From: Chara braunii
Taxonomy: Eukaryota > Streptophyta > Charophyceae > Charales > Characeae
Reading direction: 5' to 3'
Length of the DNA: 25,474 bases
Assembly (NCBI GenBank): GCA_003427395.1
Contig: BFEA01000043.1
Location: 4,343,413 to 4,368,886 of the forward strand
In this document: in pieces, positions 1 to 10,830 of the stretch
Layout: each line of letters starts with the position of its first letter
How positions within the stretch are numbered: position 1 is the first letter of the stretch
Position numbers and translations under genes: made by a program
Notes under the pieces: model-generated
Databases searched by the model: none
What the model saw: only the letters and a program-made list of their open reading frames with translations
Told to the model about the DNA's origin: nothing

Positions 1-2378
1 CTCCTCAACATACCGGGCTGCCATAACCCAAACAGTGCACATGAGTCTCCTTCCTCTTTTTCACATAGATCCTCTGGTCTTGTATAGTTCCCTCTGCAAA
101 CTCAGTGATGACCATGAAGACTGACAGATCTCTTTGTTTAGTCAACTAACTGCGATTTCGGAGAAACGCTGATTGAAGAGTCCAACGAGTCCTCTGACGA
201 AACACTGATTGATTGGTACTGGTCTGGGAAACAGATTGATGAAAATTGTGTGACGGGATACAGATCACCGATCGCTAGTGCTGGGTGTGGAATAAATTAC
301 TCTGGAAACTGCCAAGAAGAACCGGACTGAGCTCCTGCGAGGATATCCTGAGACCCCTTGAGCTCTGTCAATGGTTATCCGTCTGAACCGATGTCGATGG
401 AGGAGTTGAACACAAGAAACTGATTGACGCCTGTTGTTGATGACGCTGCCGAGTGTATAGATGTTTATTGATACTTGCGGTAAGATAAGTTGAAAGTGTG
501 TGACCAAAGAACTTGTCCAAGAAATTCAGAGAGGATTTGCTTTAATCTGAGATTACTGAGCATGGGTCATTGCTCTTGTCTTTTGAACAGTCTCAAGGGA
601 TGAGACTGCGCTGTGCAGCTTCCCATCCAATCCATAGATGTAGATAGAACATATGCTCTATGAATTCGTGCTGCTTCTTTACTCACTGGACTGCAACTTC
701 TCTCATCACCTTCTTGTACCCCTCCATTTCCTCCATAAATTTACTCTCCCAACCCTGCATTTTGTCTCGGTAGAGCGAGCTGTGCATCACGGAAATGTTT
801 CTATGTCATGTTCACCACCTCTCCTGTTCGCTGTTTTCTTTCCCAAAATAGTCGATTGAGAAGTGAAAGATGAATATTGCCAGGTCTGATGTGTTGAGGG
901 AAAGACGTCCGACTAGTGGCCAATTGGTTGTGATCAGTTTCGTTGAAAAACTTCCCTTTCTTTCAAGAGCTCACTGTGAGAAAATCATTGCAAACGTAAC
1001 GAGCGAATATTAGCTAAAGAATTCACTGTGGTAATTCAATCCTGTCGTTCTCCGCAGGTTGCTCACTGTCGAGGGCAAAAACTGGTGGTCAGTAAAACGG
1101 GCCAATGACAGGCAACTAGTGTGCGAAGTTACATCCCAGATCACTCCTAAAAAAGAAAACCTTATTGCATCGCTAAGTCAGTACAGTCTTATGCGCAAAA
1201 GCGAATCACTGTACTGATCTTTCGAAAACTAGGAAGACTAGTCAAAGTATTGGTTGTAGTGAAGACGAAAATAACTAATGCTGAGAGGACTGAAAGATCA
1301 AAGCTGTTCAGTCATCCGGCTGGTACGAGCCAAAGTTTGTAAAGTTCAGTGGGTCCTCAACCCACATCACACTAACTTACCTTCCGGAAAACTCGGTCTG
1401 CCACGGCTCAACCTAGAACCAAAAACTCTTAAATCCTACATAGAACGGTGAAGTGCTCAGTTACTCGGGAAGCATTTGCATACCAAGGCAAACCACTGCT
1501 TATGTTCCAGGCAGGGTGCGACAAAATTGCAATTCACTTGACATAGTCTGTTCACGGTTTAGGGACTTCTCCTTATTAACCACTTGATGTAAGCCTTTTC
1601 GCAACAGATCATACGTCATGAGTTTTAACTGGTGCAAGGAAAATAAGTAATAGCGAGATGACAATTCCAGATCACACCATCACATTGCAAGCCAAATAGT
1701 CACACCGTGTCCAGAGAGCAGCATTGCACCAATAATACACCAATGGAGGTTCGTAGCACTGAAAACCAATGTCCATGGAGAGCATACTCTCTCCTCTCAA
1801 CACAAGAGTCCAGTTCCTTCACACTCACACTTGGCGCTCGGTGCCCAGCCTACTCCTACACAGCTACTACAGACTACAAAAAGACAATGCAACTGTTGAC
1901 ATCAGCAGCAGCCCGAAGTACTTGAAGATGTCGCCCATGCAGACCATCGCCAATACAAGGTATGTGCCCTCACATCATCATCATCATCATCATCATCCTT
2001 CACCTATCCCCTGACTACACCCAAACCTGTCCTCTCTTTCACCCGAAGACCGCCCCTGCGCCTCACTGTAGTCCAAGCCCACCAGCTATGGTGGCTGGGC
2101 TATGGCGCTGCCCTCAGCAGCGCCCTCCTCCTCTGCACGACCGCACGTGCAGCGCCTCCCTCTCAGCGCTAGCAGCAGCCTACGAGCATGAACTCCAGCA
2201 GCACTGCCGCCAGCATGCGAGTGCCTGAATGAGGCAGCCAGGGCCGAGCTCTATCCTTTATGGAAAGAGTTGGCCTGCTCACGCAGCTTGGCTGCCCCGG
2301 CCTGGGCCCAGAAGCTTCCGGAAGGCCCCAGGAGGCTGCCTGGATGCAGCAGCTACTGGGCTGCTGGGCCTCGTTCGG
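1..2378. other. Intergenic stretch without a recognisable gene
   Basis: I see no conserved protein domain, RNA gene or long ATG-started reading frame here. The one item of mild interest is an open stretch at 142-330 on the plus strand. It begins right after TTTAG, which would serve as a splice acceptor, has no ATG, and encodes about 62 residues with an acidic, serine-rich start and a W-Y-W motif before a TGA stop. It could be the last exon of a gene to the left or chance. Overlapping short frames around 1700-2640 look like by-products of composition. Confidence 0.5.
1973..1996. repeat. (CAT)8 microsatellite
   Basis: Eight uninterrupted CAT units. They give a poly-His or poly-Ile appearance to short overlapping frames, which are not taken as genes. 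Confidence 0.95.
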
Positions 2379-2383
2379 TTGGG

Positions 2384-2665
2384 TGCCCAACTGTCTCTGT
2401 ATGAGGCTGCGAATCATGCCCAGGGCCTGCATTCTTTGGAAAGGCCCGGTAGGCCGTGGAAATGTCTTTGTTCCTCGGCCTGTGTTTCTTTCAACCAACT
2501 GGCGTGTCGCAACTGCCTGGATCCCAAATATGAAATTGACAGTCGAGGGCCTCTGGCAAAAAGCCAGGCCCGCCTTCACTTAGGGCGGGCACCTCCGCCT
2601 TCACTTAGGGCGGGTAAGGCTGCAAACAGGGCCCCATAGGCCTACTGAGGACCCTGATCCTTGCA
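2384..2665 (-). repeat. 3' LTR of the Ty3/gypsy element
   Basis: On the plus strand this repeat starts TG and ends CA. It matches 6460-6740 with scattered substitutions. It contains an internal tandem repeat of about 24 bp built on CGCCTTCACTTAGGGCGGG, seen at about 2571-2615, which both LTRs keep. Its right edge abuts the polypurine tract, which fixes the boundary at 2665. Confidence 0.92.
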
Positions 2666-2680
2666 TTCCCTCCTCCTTTA
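2666..2680 (-). promoter_or_regulatory. Polypurine tract, plus-strand primer site
   Basis: Read on the minus strand this is TAAAGGAGGAGGGAA, immediately followed by the TG of the 3' LTR. Position and composition are those of the primer for plus-strand DNA synthesis in LTR retrotransposons. It is the evidence that sets LTR orientation independently of the coding order. Confidence 0.85.
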
Positions 2681-2705
2681 CTTCGCGAGTCCTCTGAGAA
2701 GTCTC

Positions 2706-3335
2706 TTATTCTACAGGCATCTTCCCCTTGAGTACTCTTTCATAGCCTGCGATTACTTGAGGTGCTGGTTCTTCTTTAGGATCCAGATGATGTCTGAAGC
2801 TCACACGATACTGCATTCTCGGTTTAGGAGGTCGCCCTCTGCCTGATGGTCGAGGAACAGGCATCACTCGATGCTCGACGATCTGGTCAATGTCCACTTC
2901 GCCATCCCTGGTCGGGGGCAGCATTGATCTTCTGGAAGGGAACTGCTCAGTAGNAGCATAGGGTGCTAACTTAGAGGCATGGAACACAGGGTAGGTACGC
3001 AAGTGAGGTGGGATGCGGATTACATATGAAGGACNGTCTGGTTGATCTCNTACAATCTCTAAGATCTNCNAGGGCCCAAAGAACTGTGGCATTAGCTTGC
3101 GGGATATGCCTAACTCCTGACCAAGNTCAGCAGCCTTAATCNAGACTCTNTCGCCTACCTGAAAGTTAGAGGGCCGTCTATGTTTATTCTCAGATGCAAT
3201 CATTGCCTCTTGAGACTTCCTAATGTGTTCAACGGCCTGCTGCAGCATCTGTTCGTACTTGACAGCAAACTCTATGCTGCCGTGTGCTGCAGTGGGTTCT
3301 CTTTCTGGTAACAGAAAGCGGTTCGGGGCTTCCAA
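2706..3335 (-). pseudogene. Integrase C-terminal region with degenerate chromodomain (polyprotein end)
   Basis: About 209 codons ending in a TAA, in a frame different from the integrase core that precedes it. The middle carries the integrase C-terminal pattern (FQVG.RV, then LGPF..I-like and YVIRIPPHLRTYPVFHASKL around residues 58-125). The last 50 residues resemble a chromodomain (VDIDQIVEHRV, then YRVSFRHHLDP and AGYERVL). The aromatic cage positions of a histone-binding chromodomain are not evident, as in many plant chromoviruses. Eight single N bases (2954, 3035, 3050, 3068, 3070, 3126, 3142, 3150) create unknown residues. The frame break to the upstream part lies near 3320. Confidence 0.85.
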
Positions 3336-4069
3336 CCAAGATGCAGTTGGTTGGGAGTCATGCCGGTAGTACTATGCACAACATTTTTGTACAGGCTGGC
3401 AACGAGAGGTAGTTTCGCGTCCCAGTCATCCTGACTTGGCTTGATATAGTGCCTAAGCAATTGCTGTACTACTCGGTTCATTTGTTTTGCTTGCCCATTT
3501 GACTCAGGATGATTTCCTGAAGTCATTTGGAGTTTTGTGCCCATTTGTTCAGCAGTAGACTGCCACAGTTCGCTTGTGAATCTGACATTCCTATCACTAA
3601 CAATAGACGTAGGTAGACCGAAGTCTCTTACCCAGTTATCCATGAAAAGTTTGATGACAAAGTCAGTTTTAGCAGTTTCAGGCATGGCGATCAGTCTGGT
3701 GTATTTGGTGAAACGGTCCACTATGACAAAGATGTGTCTTTTTCCTGTCCTGCTGGTGACAAGGGTATCCATGAAATCCATGGACACACTCTGGCCTGGT
3801 CCTTCAGGGATCGGCAAGGGTTTGATTAACCCAAGCGGAGCCTGAGTCCTTGGTTTGCCCCTTTGACAAATCTGGCAGGTTTCAACATAACGTTTTGCAT
3901 CTTCTAACATAGAAGGCCACCAAAATCTTTGCACTAAGTTCGCTGATGTCTTTCTATAGCCAAAATGACCAGTTGCATCATGACATTCTCCTAAAAATAA
4001 ACTACGCAAAGACTCACTATTAGCAACACAGTCTTTTATTCCATTCCTTCTCAAGGAACAGCAAGCCAT
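3272..4069 (-). pseudogene. Integrase core (zinc-binding plus DDE domain), inactive
   Basis: About 265 codons. The H-H-C-C zinc-binding domain is visible (H30, H35, C65, C68, with C-Q-I-C). The catalytic core follows with SMDFMD (D98) and VSDRN (D159). The third acid expected 35 residues further on is a lysine: the motif reads NGQAKQMN, K195, where the family has Glu before the R/Q-x-N. The codon is AAA where GAA or GAG is expected. The entry into this frame, near 4022, is a frame break, because the upstream frame reads into the same protein just before it stops. Both the break and the missing catalytic Glu indicate a dead enzyme. Confidence 0.9.
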
Positions 4070-4109
4070 CTACCATCGTAAATTCATCCAAAGTCTTCTT
4101 GTCCTTTGC

Positions 4110-4580
4110 TTAGAATCTACGAATGATTTCTGACATGACTGGGTCTCCCTGATAGGCTTCCACCATCGATCGAGTGAGTTCGTCAGATATGCCAAACTCG
4201 GTAACTATCGCGCCCAAATAATCTGCCCTTCTTGATAGCGCATCAGCCACCTTGTTGTATGTACCCTTGATAGGATCAAGTTGATAGTCATACATGTCTA
4301 TCACTTGAATCCATCTCTTGAGTGCGTTTGACAACACAGGCTGTGTCGTAATCTAGCGCAAAGTCTCATTTTCAGACCTCACATAGAAGAATCTTCCTAG
4401 GAGGTAGTGTCTCCAGTGGACTAGTGCTCTATATAGGGCGTAGAGCTCTCTCTCATACGTGGACTTGGCTAACTTTTGAGATGGCATCTTCTTGCTCATA
4501 TACTCGATCGGTCTCAACTTGGGCCCTTCCTGTTGCGCAAGGACCGCGCCTATGCCATATTGGCTGGTGTCTGTGGTCAC
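4110..4580 (-). pseudogene. RNase H domain of the polyprotein, split by a stop
   Basis: One frame interrupted by an in-frame TAG at 4353-4355 and closed by a TAA at 4110-4112, after which protein similarity continues in the same frame. The first half has the RNase H start TDTSQYGIGAVLAQ and the YERELYALYRAL helix. The second half has the usual connection to integrase ending VADALSRR. The usual TDN/TDH aspartate is replaced in VRSENETLR. RNase H removes the RNA template during reverse transcription. A further frame break near 4610 separates it from the RT part. Confidence 0.88.
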
Positions 4581-5879
4581 AACAAATGGCTTGTCAGGAT
4601 CAGGAAGTTTGAGTGTGTTAGAGCATACTTCAATTTCTTGAAGCTTGCCTCACACTCTTCAGTCCACTCCCAAGGGGTGTCAAGCCGAGTTAGATCTGTT
4701 AATGGGGAAGCTTTAGTACTATAGTTCTTAACAAACGGAAGATAATAGCCCGTCATCCCCAAAAACGATCTGACCTCAGTAACAGTTTGCCTCAGTAACA
4801 GTTTGAGGTCTAGGCCAGTCACGTATGCTGGCAACCTTCGCATCTTTCGGCCTCAATCCATCTGCTGAAATTTCATGACCCAAGTACAAGATCTTGGTGC
4901 GACCAAACTCGCATTTATCCAAGTTTACCTTGTACTGGTGCTGTCTTAGGAGACCTAGCACTGTTTTCAAGTGCTCAGCGTGCTCCTCTACAGTCCTACT
5001 AAAGATGAGAATATCGTCGAGGTACACGACGATAAACTTGTCGAAGTAGTCATGAAAAATCCTGTTTTTCGCGTGCTGGAATGTACCAGGCGCATTGCAT
5101 AGGCCAAAAGGCATCACCACAAACTCGTACAGACCGTACCTGGTCTGAAATGCGGTTTTGTGTTGGTCTTCAGGTCTAATGGCAATTTGATGGTATCCGG
5201 ACTTAAAATCTATTTTTGTGAAGTTTCGGCATCCTTGCACTCTATCCAAGAGGTCGTCAATGCGGGGTAGGGGCTCCACGTTCTTAACGATGATGACATT
5301 GAGGCCCCTATAGTCAATGCACATCCTTAATGGACCTCCCTTCTTTGGGACAAATAAGACTGGCGCACCGTAAGGGGAGGTACTAGGCCGTATCCATCCC
5401 TTCTTTGTGAGCTCCTTGAGCTGGCGGCGAAGCTCATCTAACTCCGCAGGAGACATCCTATAGATTCGTCCTCTAGGCACCTTGCAACCTGGGACAACCT
5501 CTATCACATGGACAACCTCCCTTTCTACCACGCCTGTGGGCTCCTCAAAAAGGTCTGAATATTGAGCGACAACTTTTTCTATCTTTGGGGGTGATTTAAC
5601 GGCCTCCCCTTTCTCAGAGATAAAAACTAGATACATGCCTTCCTCGCGATTTTGCTCATAATAATTATAGAAGGATGATGCACACATGCACCCGTAGTTT
5701 TCTATTAGACTGCTAGCTTTGAACTTTTGCAATCTAACAGATCTACCGTTGGGCAATTTGTGAATCAATACCTTTCTATCCCAGTCGAACTGCGGTTGCG
5801 CGACCTCGAGGTAGTACATACCTAGGAGCATGTCAAATGGCAGTTCGTCGCTAACCAGGAAGGAGATTTTATGACTCAC
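4577..5879 (-). pseudogene. Reverse transcriptase of the polyprotein, frame-broken near its end
   Basis: The stretch 4776-5879 holds a nearly complete Ty3-type reverse transcriptase. It shows KKGWIRPSTSPYGAPVLFVPKKGG (split here around residues 159-182), MCIDYRGLN, TKIDFKSGYHQI (D224), MPFGLCNAPGTFQ and the YLDDILIF box (Y286, D288, D289). The catalytic aspartates are intact. The frame is lost at 4774-4805, where a 16 bp unit is present twice in tandem; similarity resumes in another frame (VRSFLGMTGYY...WEWTEECEASFKKLK) at 4577-4800. The first codon listed is GTG and is not a start: the frame continues upstream through an in-frame stop into the protease. Confidence 0.92.
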
Positions 5880-5915
5880 TTCCCCTCCTCCATAGGAGAA
5901 GGTGCAGACTATGTC

Positions 5916-6459
5916 CTAGACATAGTCTTTCACCAACATTTGGTGCTTGTTGGCCAGCGTAGAAGCTTCAGTTCTGCTAAGCCGCTGCGCTTGGTCCCCT
6001 AAGCGCAGTCTATCCACACAAGCACGACTGATGAAATTTCGTGTAGAGCCTATGTCTGCGAAGGCGCCAACCTTGCGGCCACCTACATCTACTTCTACCA
6101 CGAAATGTGCACCCTTTGGACCTCTACTTATCATCGCCCAAGAGTCCCTGGGGTCCTTCCCTGACCACTCAGTCTCTAACTCTTCTAGGGCCTCGGACAC
6201 ATCTCTCGAACAAAGCGTCGGTGGGTCTGAATGTGTCTGCGGGGCGATGTGTGGGTCTCTAGCCTTGGCCAACGCCTGAAGTGGGGAAAGCAACGTTACC
6301 ACTTCAGCGCGAGTAAGAGCGGCTAACACTCCTACTGGCCCGAGGTGTTTCCCTGTGAGCTGCTCGCAGAAGCACTCCCAGGATTTGAAGATAAGCCCAC
6401 CACTGTTGGCGAGGCTACCTTCGTTGTGACCGAGCTTCTAGGGGCACTTGCATGAACTG
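5916..6459 (-). pseudogene. Retroviral-type aspartic protease plus remnant gag-protease linker
   Basis: The frame 5916-6329 carries the protease: HFVVEVDVGGRKVGAFADIGSTRNFIS around residues 75-101, split by me into HFVVEVDVGG and FADIGSTRNFIS. The active site is D-I-G where the family has D-S/T-G, so it is probably inactive. The TAG at 5916-5918 is in frame with the RT region that follows. Upstream of 6329, a serine- and alanine-rich linker continues to the LTR edge in a shifted frame, with the break near 6335-6345. No gag capsid or zinc knuckle is present. Confidence 0.82.
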
Positions 6460-6740
6460 CGCCCAACTGTCTCTGTATGAGGCTGTGAATCACGCCCAGG
6501 GCCTGCATTCTTTGGAAAGGCCCGGAAGGGGTGGAAATCTCTTTGTTGCTAGGCCTGTGTTTATTTCAACCAACTGGCGCGTCGCAACTGCCTGGACCCC
6601 AAATATGAAATTGACAGTCGAGGGCCTCTTGCAAAAAGCCAGTCCCGCCTTCACTTAGGGCGGGCACCTCCGCCTTCACTTAGGGCGGGTAAGGCTGCAA
6701 ACAGGGCCCCATAGGCCTATCGAGGACCCTGATCCTCGCA
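6460..6740 (-). repeat. 5' LTR of the Ty3/gypsy element
   Basis: It matches 2384-2665. On the plus strand the right end is CGCA, and the left end is CG where the other copy has TG. No tRNA primer binding site follows on the minus strand; the sequence runs straight into the gag-protease linker. This implies a deletion from the LTR edge through gag. Confidence 0.9.
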
Positions 6741-9080
6741 CTGGGAACCAAGATTGCATTAGTTGCATAAACAAGATCTCACTGTGATCAGCTAATAAGT
6801 ACTCATTGCAAGCTCTAGCCTTAAGCGAGTGGTTGCAGAGAGCACACTTCGAACAACCAGGGCTGATAGCCTATTATTAGGTCCCAGAAACTGACACTCT
6901 TCCCACTTTCGCAAGGCATAGTGAATTGCAGGGTTATGTTTCAGATTGCATGCTCAGTGATAAAAGTTCAGACTGCCATTTCGGCCTCATTGCCGTTTCG
7001 TAACTAATCTCTACCATTAGAAACACATGCTAATCAAAGGAATATACTGCAATTAGTTACCCCAAGTGAATCTGTTAATAACTGCTGAAAGCGGCCCGTC
7101 ATTTAATTACTGTGCGGTAATAGCACTCGATGTAGTACTGCACTAGTTAGCACATAACACAATTTACTTTTGGGTGGTCCCAAAGTATTACTAGCAAGGA
7201 GTTATTACTGATGGCAACCCCAGCTCAAGTAATGCACAGGGCGACTACTGCTCTTGTGGCCACAAAATACAATGAACAAGTAATAATAAGCACAAATTTA
7301 CAAGCTACGTAACCGAATGGAGGGTTGTCGCGATTACTCAGACAACTATCTGCTCGGTATAGTGCATATGATTCCTGTCTTCTAGGTCACTATCAGTCAT
7401 TTATCAGTCTCCATCAAGGAGTAGCGTCATCAGAACGTATGCTATTTTCCTTAGCACTACCCATTTCTTTCCCATCAAATTAATGAAGACAATATACAAT
7501 TACTGAAACAGCTAGCGCGGAGTCCGACATCCCCCTCTCATGCGTCAAGGCAAAGACTCTTTTCCAATATAAAATAATCTCTTTCTTCAACTTCGCTCAG
7601 CGCCGATGGGGTAGAGCTTTGACCAGTGCCTCTCGGCTGATCTGATACCACTGCCAAGCGCGCCCAATCCTGGTAAACACAAGCCAAGCCTTTCTCCTTC
7701 TCAAGAAGAGAGACCAAGAGTGAAGCACTAATAGCAAGCTTGACCCCAAGTTGACAGCTCACAGAGAATCATTTGAGTAAAAAAAAAGAAAAAGGGATAG
7801 AATAAGATTAGAAGATCTTATCTGATTTATCCTGCTTATTATCAGCCCGGTGACTTACAACCCTCATCTCAGATCAGATCTCTCTTGCAAATTCTCTCTA
7901 ACATAATCGAGCGAGGTAGGCCCTTTTGTGACTCTGGCTAATAATTGTACAAAGGAAGCTGAGGCTCGTAATGCAAGAACCGCCAACAAGATGACATTAA
8001 AGAGTGACTGCAGGAGCGTTCATTTGAACGAGAAGAGTTTGTGCGTAATCTGGCTGAATGAATCACTTGTCTCGTGCGTGTACCGTTAGCTACTTCCTTA
8101 ATTATGAGCACGCATGATTCTCGTCAGGCAAGAGCAGAGCAGGTGATGTCGACACAGGATGTGCACTCTTCTCGATGAAGATCATTCACTGGCAAATGAG
8201 AAGTCTGACTCAAAGTGATGATGGCGTTGCTAGCACTCCACTTCACGCATCAGTTCTCATCGAGGAAGGTCTTCCGATGCAATCTCGCCCTGTAACTTGT
8301 ACCCACTCGATCATACCCCTGGCTCTGCGCTTTGGTTCTCTCCTTATAGGCTATAATCAACCATAACTGCCTCTCAACTTCGACTTCTTCTTTATTAAAA
8401 CTGTGGTGGTTCTCAGTAGAGAAGACACTCATTGGCTGGAGAGAGCATGCAGACGGAAGAGACGCCCACAACAACATCAGGAGCGATGCTCAATGGAAGC
8501 AAGAGTTTGGGACAGTTGACGTCAACTATTATGCAATCTCAAGCAGGACTCCCAAAACGAGAAGTCCGCCTCCCTTTCTCTCACGTGACGCTAGTACTTC
8601 ATCCGCTTCATTCTTCCTAAATCTATAACCGCCTCGCAGGATGGCTCATGACACCACCTCTCAGTAGGAGGCAACAATCAGCTCGAAGAAGAAGACTAGT
8701 AGTGACAGCAGATTCCCCGTGGACTAGTTGCTTACATCATTGAGCTTATCCTCTCTTGTGCGCTCAAAGTTTCCAAGGGCTGTCATTCAACCTTAGTAAC
8801 TGGTAAACTACATGCCCTTTCTCATAATCTCCACACATTGGGCGTCTCAGTTCCTGTCTCACACTACCTGTACCATGCACACTTGCTTGCTATGGTCTCA
8901 TCAAGACCTGGAAGAAACATGCCGTGGCAGGTAACAAGAGCCATGTCAGGGAAAAACAGAGGACGTCAACGGTTGGAAGCTCGTACGCCTCTCACAAATG
9001 ATTGCAAATTCAGACCCTCTGTTGCCTCACACGTGTACCTCGCACCTTACACAGCCCATAGCTCTCTGTGTCCACCACTG

Positions 9081-9177
<97 letters not shown>

Positions 9178-9178
9178 C
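9081..9178. repeat. (CT)n(CA)n compound microsatellite
   Basis: About 26 bases of CT repeats run directly into about 70 bases of CA repeats. Histidine-threonine and cysteine-valine rich reading frames across it are artefacts. Confidence 0.97.
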
Positions 9179-9293
9179 TGCCCATCTTTCCTTTCGAAAA
9201 GTCTGCCTCCTCTACTCCTGGGGCGTAGCTAGTCCCCCACGTGTCTGAGACACTCACTCTCTTGTAAGCTGCTTTTCTCACGCGTTCCTGCTT

Positions 9294-9843
9294 TCACTGA
9301 CTGTGACACTCCAGGGCCGAGCGTAACTGCTTCTTGGTCCCCCAGACTTCGTTCCGTCGCCGAGAGTTAGCCTCTGGGCCATCCTCCGCAGACTCAGCAG
9401 GCCGGTGGTCCTGCCTCCACTGTCCCAGACCGTGCCAAGACTGAGTCTCTGCACCACTGGCCTCCGACTCGGCCTCAGAGTCGCAGTCCAACGCCGCTGC
9501 GCGCTGTCCGTGCTTCCGGTAGAGGTCTCAATCTCGTGATCTTGAGACCGTCACCTGGATCTCCGCCATGACTCCATCCCCTTCTTTGCCACCGCTTGGC
9601 TCGATTCTTGGCCTCTCTGATCGCCGCCTGCAGCCTCTGGTCCTTTCTCATCACCTCTTCTCTCCCTCCCTCGACATTAATCTTTAGTTTCGCATCATCA
9701 CCATCGAAGTACAGGCTCGTTGTGATCCAAGGGCCTTTCTCTAATGCTATGGCCCAACGTACCAGGAGCCTCCAGGCCTCTGGTCTATAGCCCTCTAGCC
9801 CCTTTCGGCACGCCATAGCTGTTAGCACTGCCAATTGATGACC
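9294..9843 (-). pseudogene. Unrecognised coding fragment, possibly gag-like
   Basis: Two minus-strand frames follow each other with one frame change near 9490-9520. The first (to about 9475) encodes a tryptophan- and charge-rich segment, with RPEAWRLLVRWAIALEKGPW, then an amphipathic EEVMRKDQRLQAAIREAKNR stretch likely to form a coiled coil. The second (9294-9491) is acidic, then rich in Q/R/S (DCDSEAESEASGAETQSW). Neither has a good ATG; the longer begins only with TTG. Composition is more protein-like than its surroundings and resembles retroelement gag or a plant hypothetical protein. I do not recognise the family. Confidence 0.35.
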
Positions 9844-10106
9844 TCAAGCACACACCCAAGTCACTGGACCACTAGGCTCAGATAGCCAATACCAAAGTGC
9901 CCTTTTTCTGGCACCGCGATCCCGATCAGTAGAACTGGAACAGCATAGCCTCTAGCGTCCACTGATGTTGCGAGAGCGTCATCCTTGCAGCTATTCTTTT
10001 ATAGAGCTTTGACAGTGCTGCAGCCCCTGTGCTCTAAACGGCGAACTGAAGATTTTTTAAATCGGTTAATAAAAGTTAAGTATAATAAAATAAAGTATTG
10101 ACCAAT

Positions 10107-10364
10107 AAAACAATCCAAATCGAGTACACCAACTCAATCTGAAAAGACAGCAAGCTTGGCGTGCAGCATGGTCCCATAACAGGATACCGAAGAGGGGTTG
10201 TCTTAGGACCTCCTCATATCGGGAGCCATAACAGGCGCCAAAACAATCCAAATCGAGTACACGATGCTGCACGCCAAGCCCCTGTTATGGGACCATGTCG
10301 AAGAGGGTCTGCGATCCGTCTGTTGCCGAAGAGTGGTTGTCTTAGGACCTCCTCATATTGGGAG
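10107..10364. repeat. Mosaic repeat cassette: two direct repeats around swapped inverted repeats
   Basis: A 23 bp exact direct repeat lies at 10107-10129 and 10240-10262. A 39 bp direct repeat with two mismatches lies at 10187-10225 and 10326-10364. Between them, GCTTGGCGTGCAGCAT (10154-10169) has its exact inverse at 10264-10279, and CATGGTCCCATAACAGG (10167-10183) has its exact inverse at 10281-10297. The two inverted blocks keep the same left-to-right order in both places instead of the mirror order, so this is not a simple hairpin. It may be a nested or rearranged small transposon. Confidence 0.85.
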
Positions 10365-10821
10365 GGGAAGGTAGGGGCAAACTGCGCCATGTTTTTATCA
10401 ACGACACCCATAAGTTGTCCAGCAGTAAGTCACTTCTAGCCGCTCCCCTCAATCCATGTTCTCTGGATAGTGTCTTTGCCCTTGGAATGCTCCAAAATAA
10501 ATCCTCGATCCACGTGAGGGGATGAGTGTCTTCTGTGGTTAGTGGCGCCAATCTTCGGATTTGTTCCAGAGCCATTGGCTGCCAGGGCTTATTGTTAGAA
10601 ATAATCAGATCCTTTATCGATTGGAGTGTTTGCGATTGACATTGTAGAGTCGGATCAAGAAGAACTATGATCTAACCCAGAAGAAAAATAAGAAAGGGAA
10701 AATCTTTAGTGATGATTGTAATTGTGAATGTTTGCTGGTTTTGACCTATTGTGCATCCATTTATTTCCAGTAAAAAGGAAAGCTTTACTGACAAGTGTGA
10801 ATGTGTACTGTTTTTGAGTTG

Positions 10822-10830
10822 TTTTCTCAG
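10822..10830 (+). other. Predicted splice acceptor of the NAC exon
   Basis: GTTTTTGAGTTGTTTTCTCAG ends at 10830, and the exon would begin GGTTCTCAATG. The join splits a codon after its first base. A branch-point region upstream is not identifiable by eye. Confidence 0.65.

Larger units (their letters stand above)
2384..6740 (-). mobile_element. Ty3/gypsy LTR retrotransposon, dead, chromovirus-like
   Basis: A minus-strand LTR retrotransposon of about 4.36 kb. Ends are defined by two related terminal repeats (2384-2665 and 6460-6740) and by 5 bp flanks TTGGG (2379-2383) and CTGGG (6741-6745), which fit a target duplication with one transition. A polypurine tract lies against the 3' LTR. The internal order protease, reverse transcriptase, RNase H, integrase, then a chromodomain-like tail is the Ty3/gypsy order. 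Almost all of gag and the expected primer binding site are missing: the gag-protease linker abuts the 5' LTR directly. By-eye comparison of the LTRs gives about 17 differences over 281 positions, so the insertion is old. Stops, frame breaks and changed active-site residues show that it cannot encode active enzymes. Confidence 0.93.
6746..10106. other. Long non-coding stretch upstream of the NAC exon
   Basis: Apart from the microsatellite at 9081-9178 and the minus-strand fragment at 9294-9843, I recognise nothing. I looked on the plus strand for NAC subdomains A and B (P-G-F-R-F, D-E-E-L, DLY..EPW) and did not find them. If the NAC gene has a long first or second intron, this stretch could be part of it. 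Confidence 0.45.

Noticed and set aside
2169-2639. 136-codon frames on both strands
   Set aside because: They lie mostly inside the LTR and its flank, and the same frame type recurs in the other LTR copy; composition-driven.
8838-9281. Frames with long Thr-His, Ser-Leu or Cys-Val runs
   Set aside because: Translation of the (CT)n(CA)n microsatellite; no conserved flanking protein.
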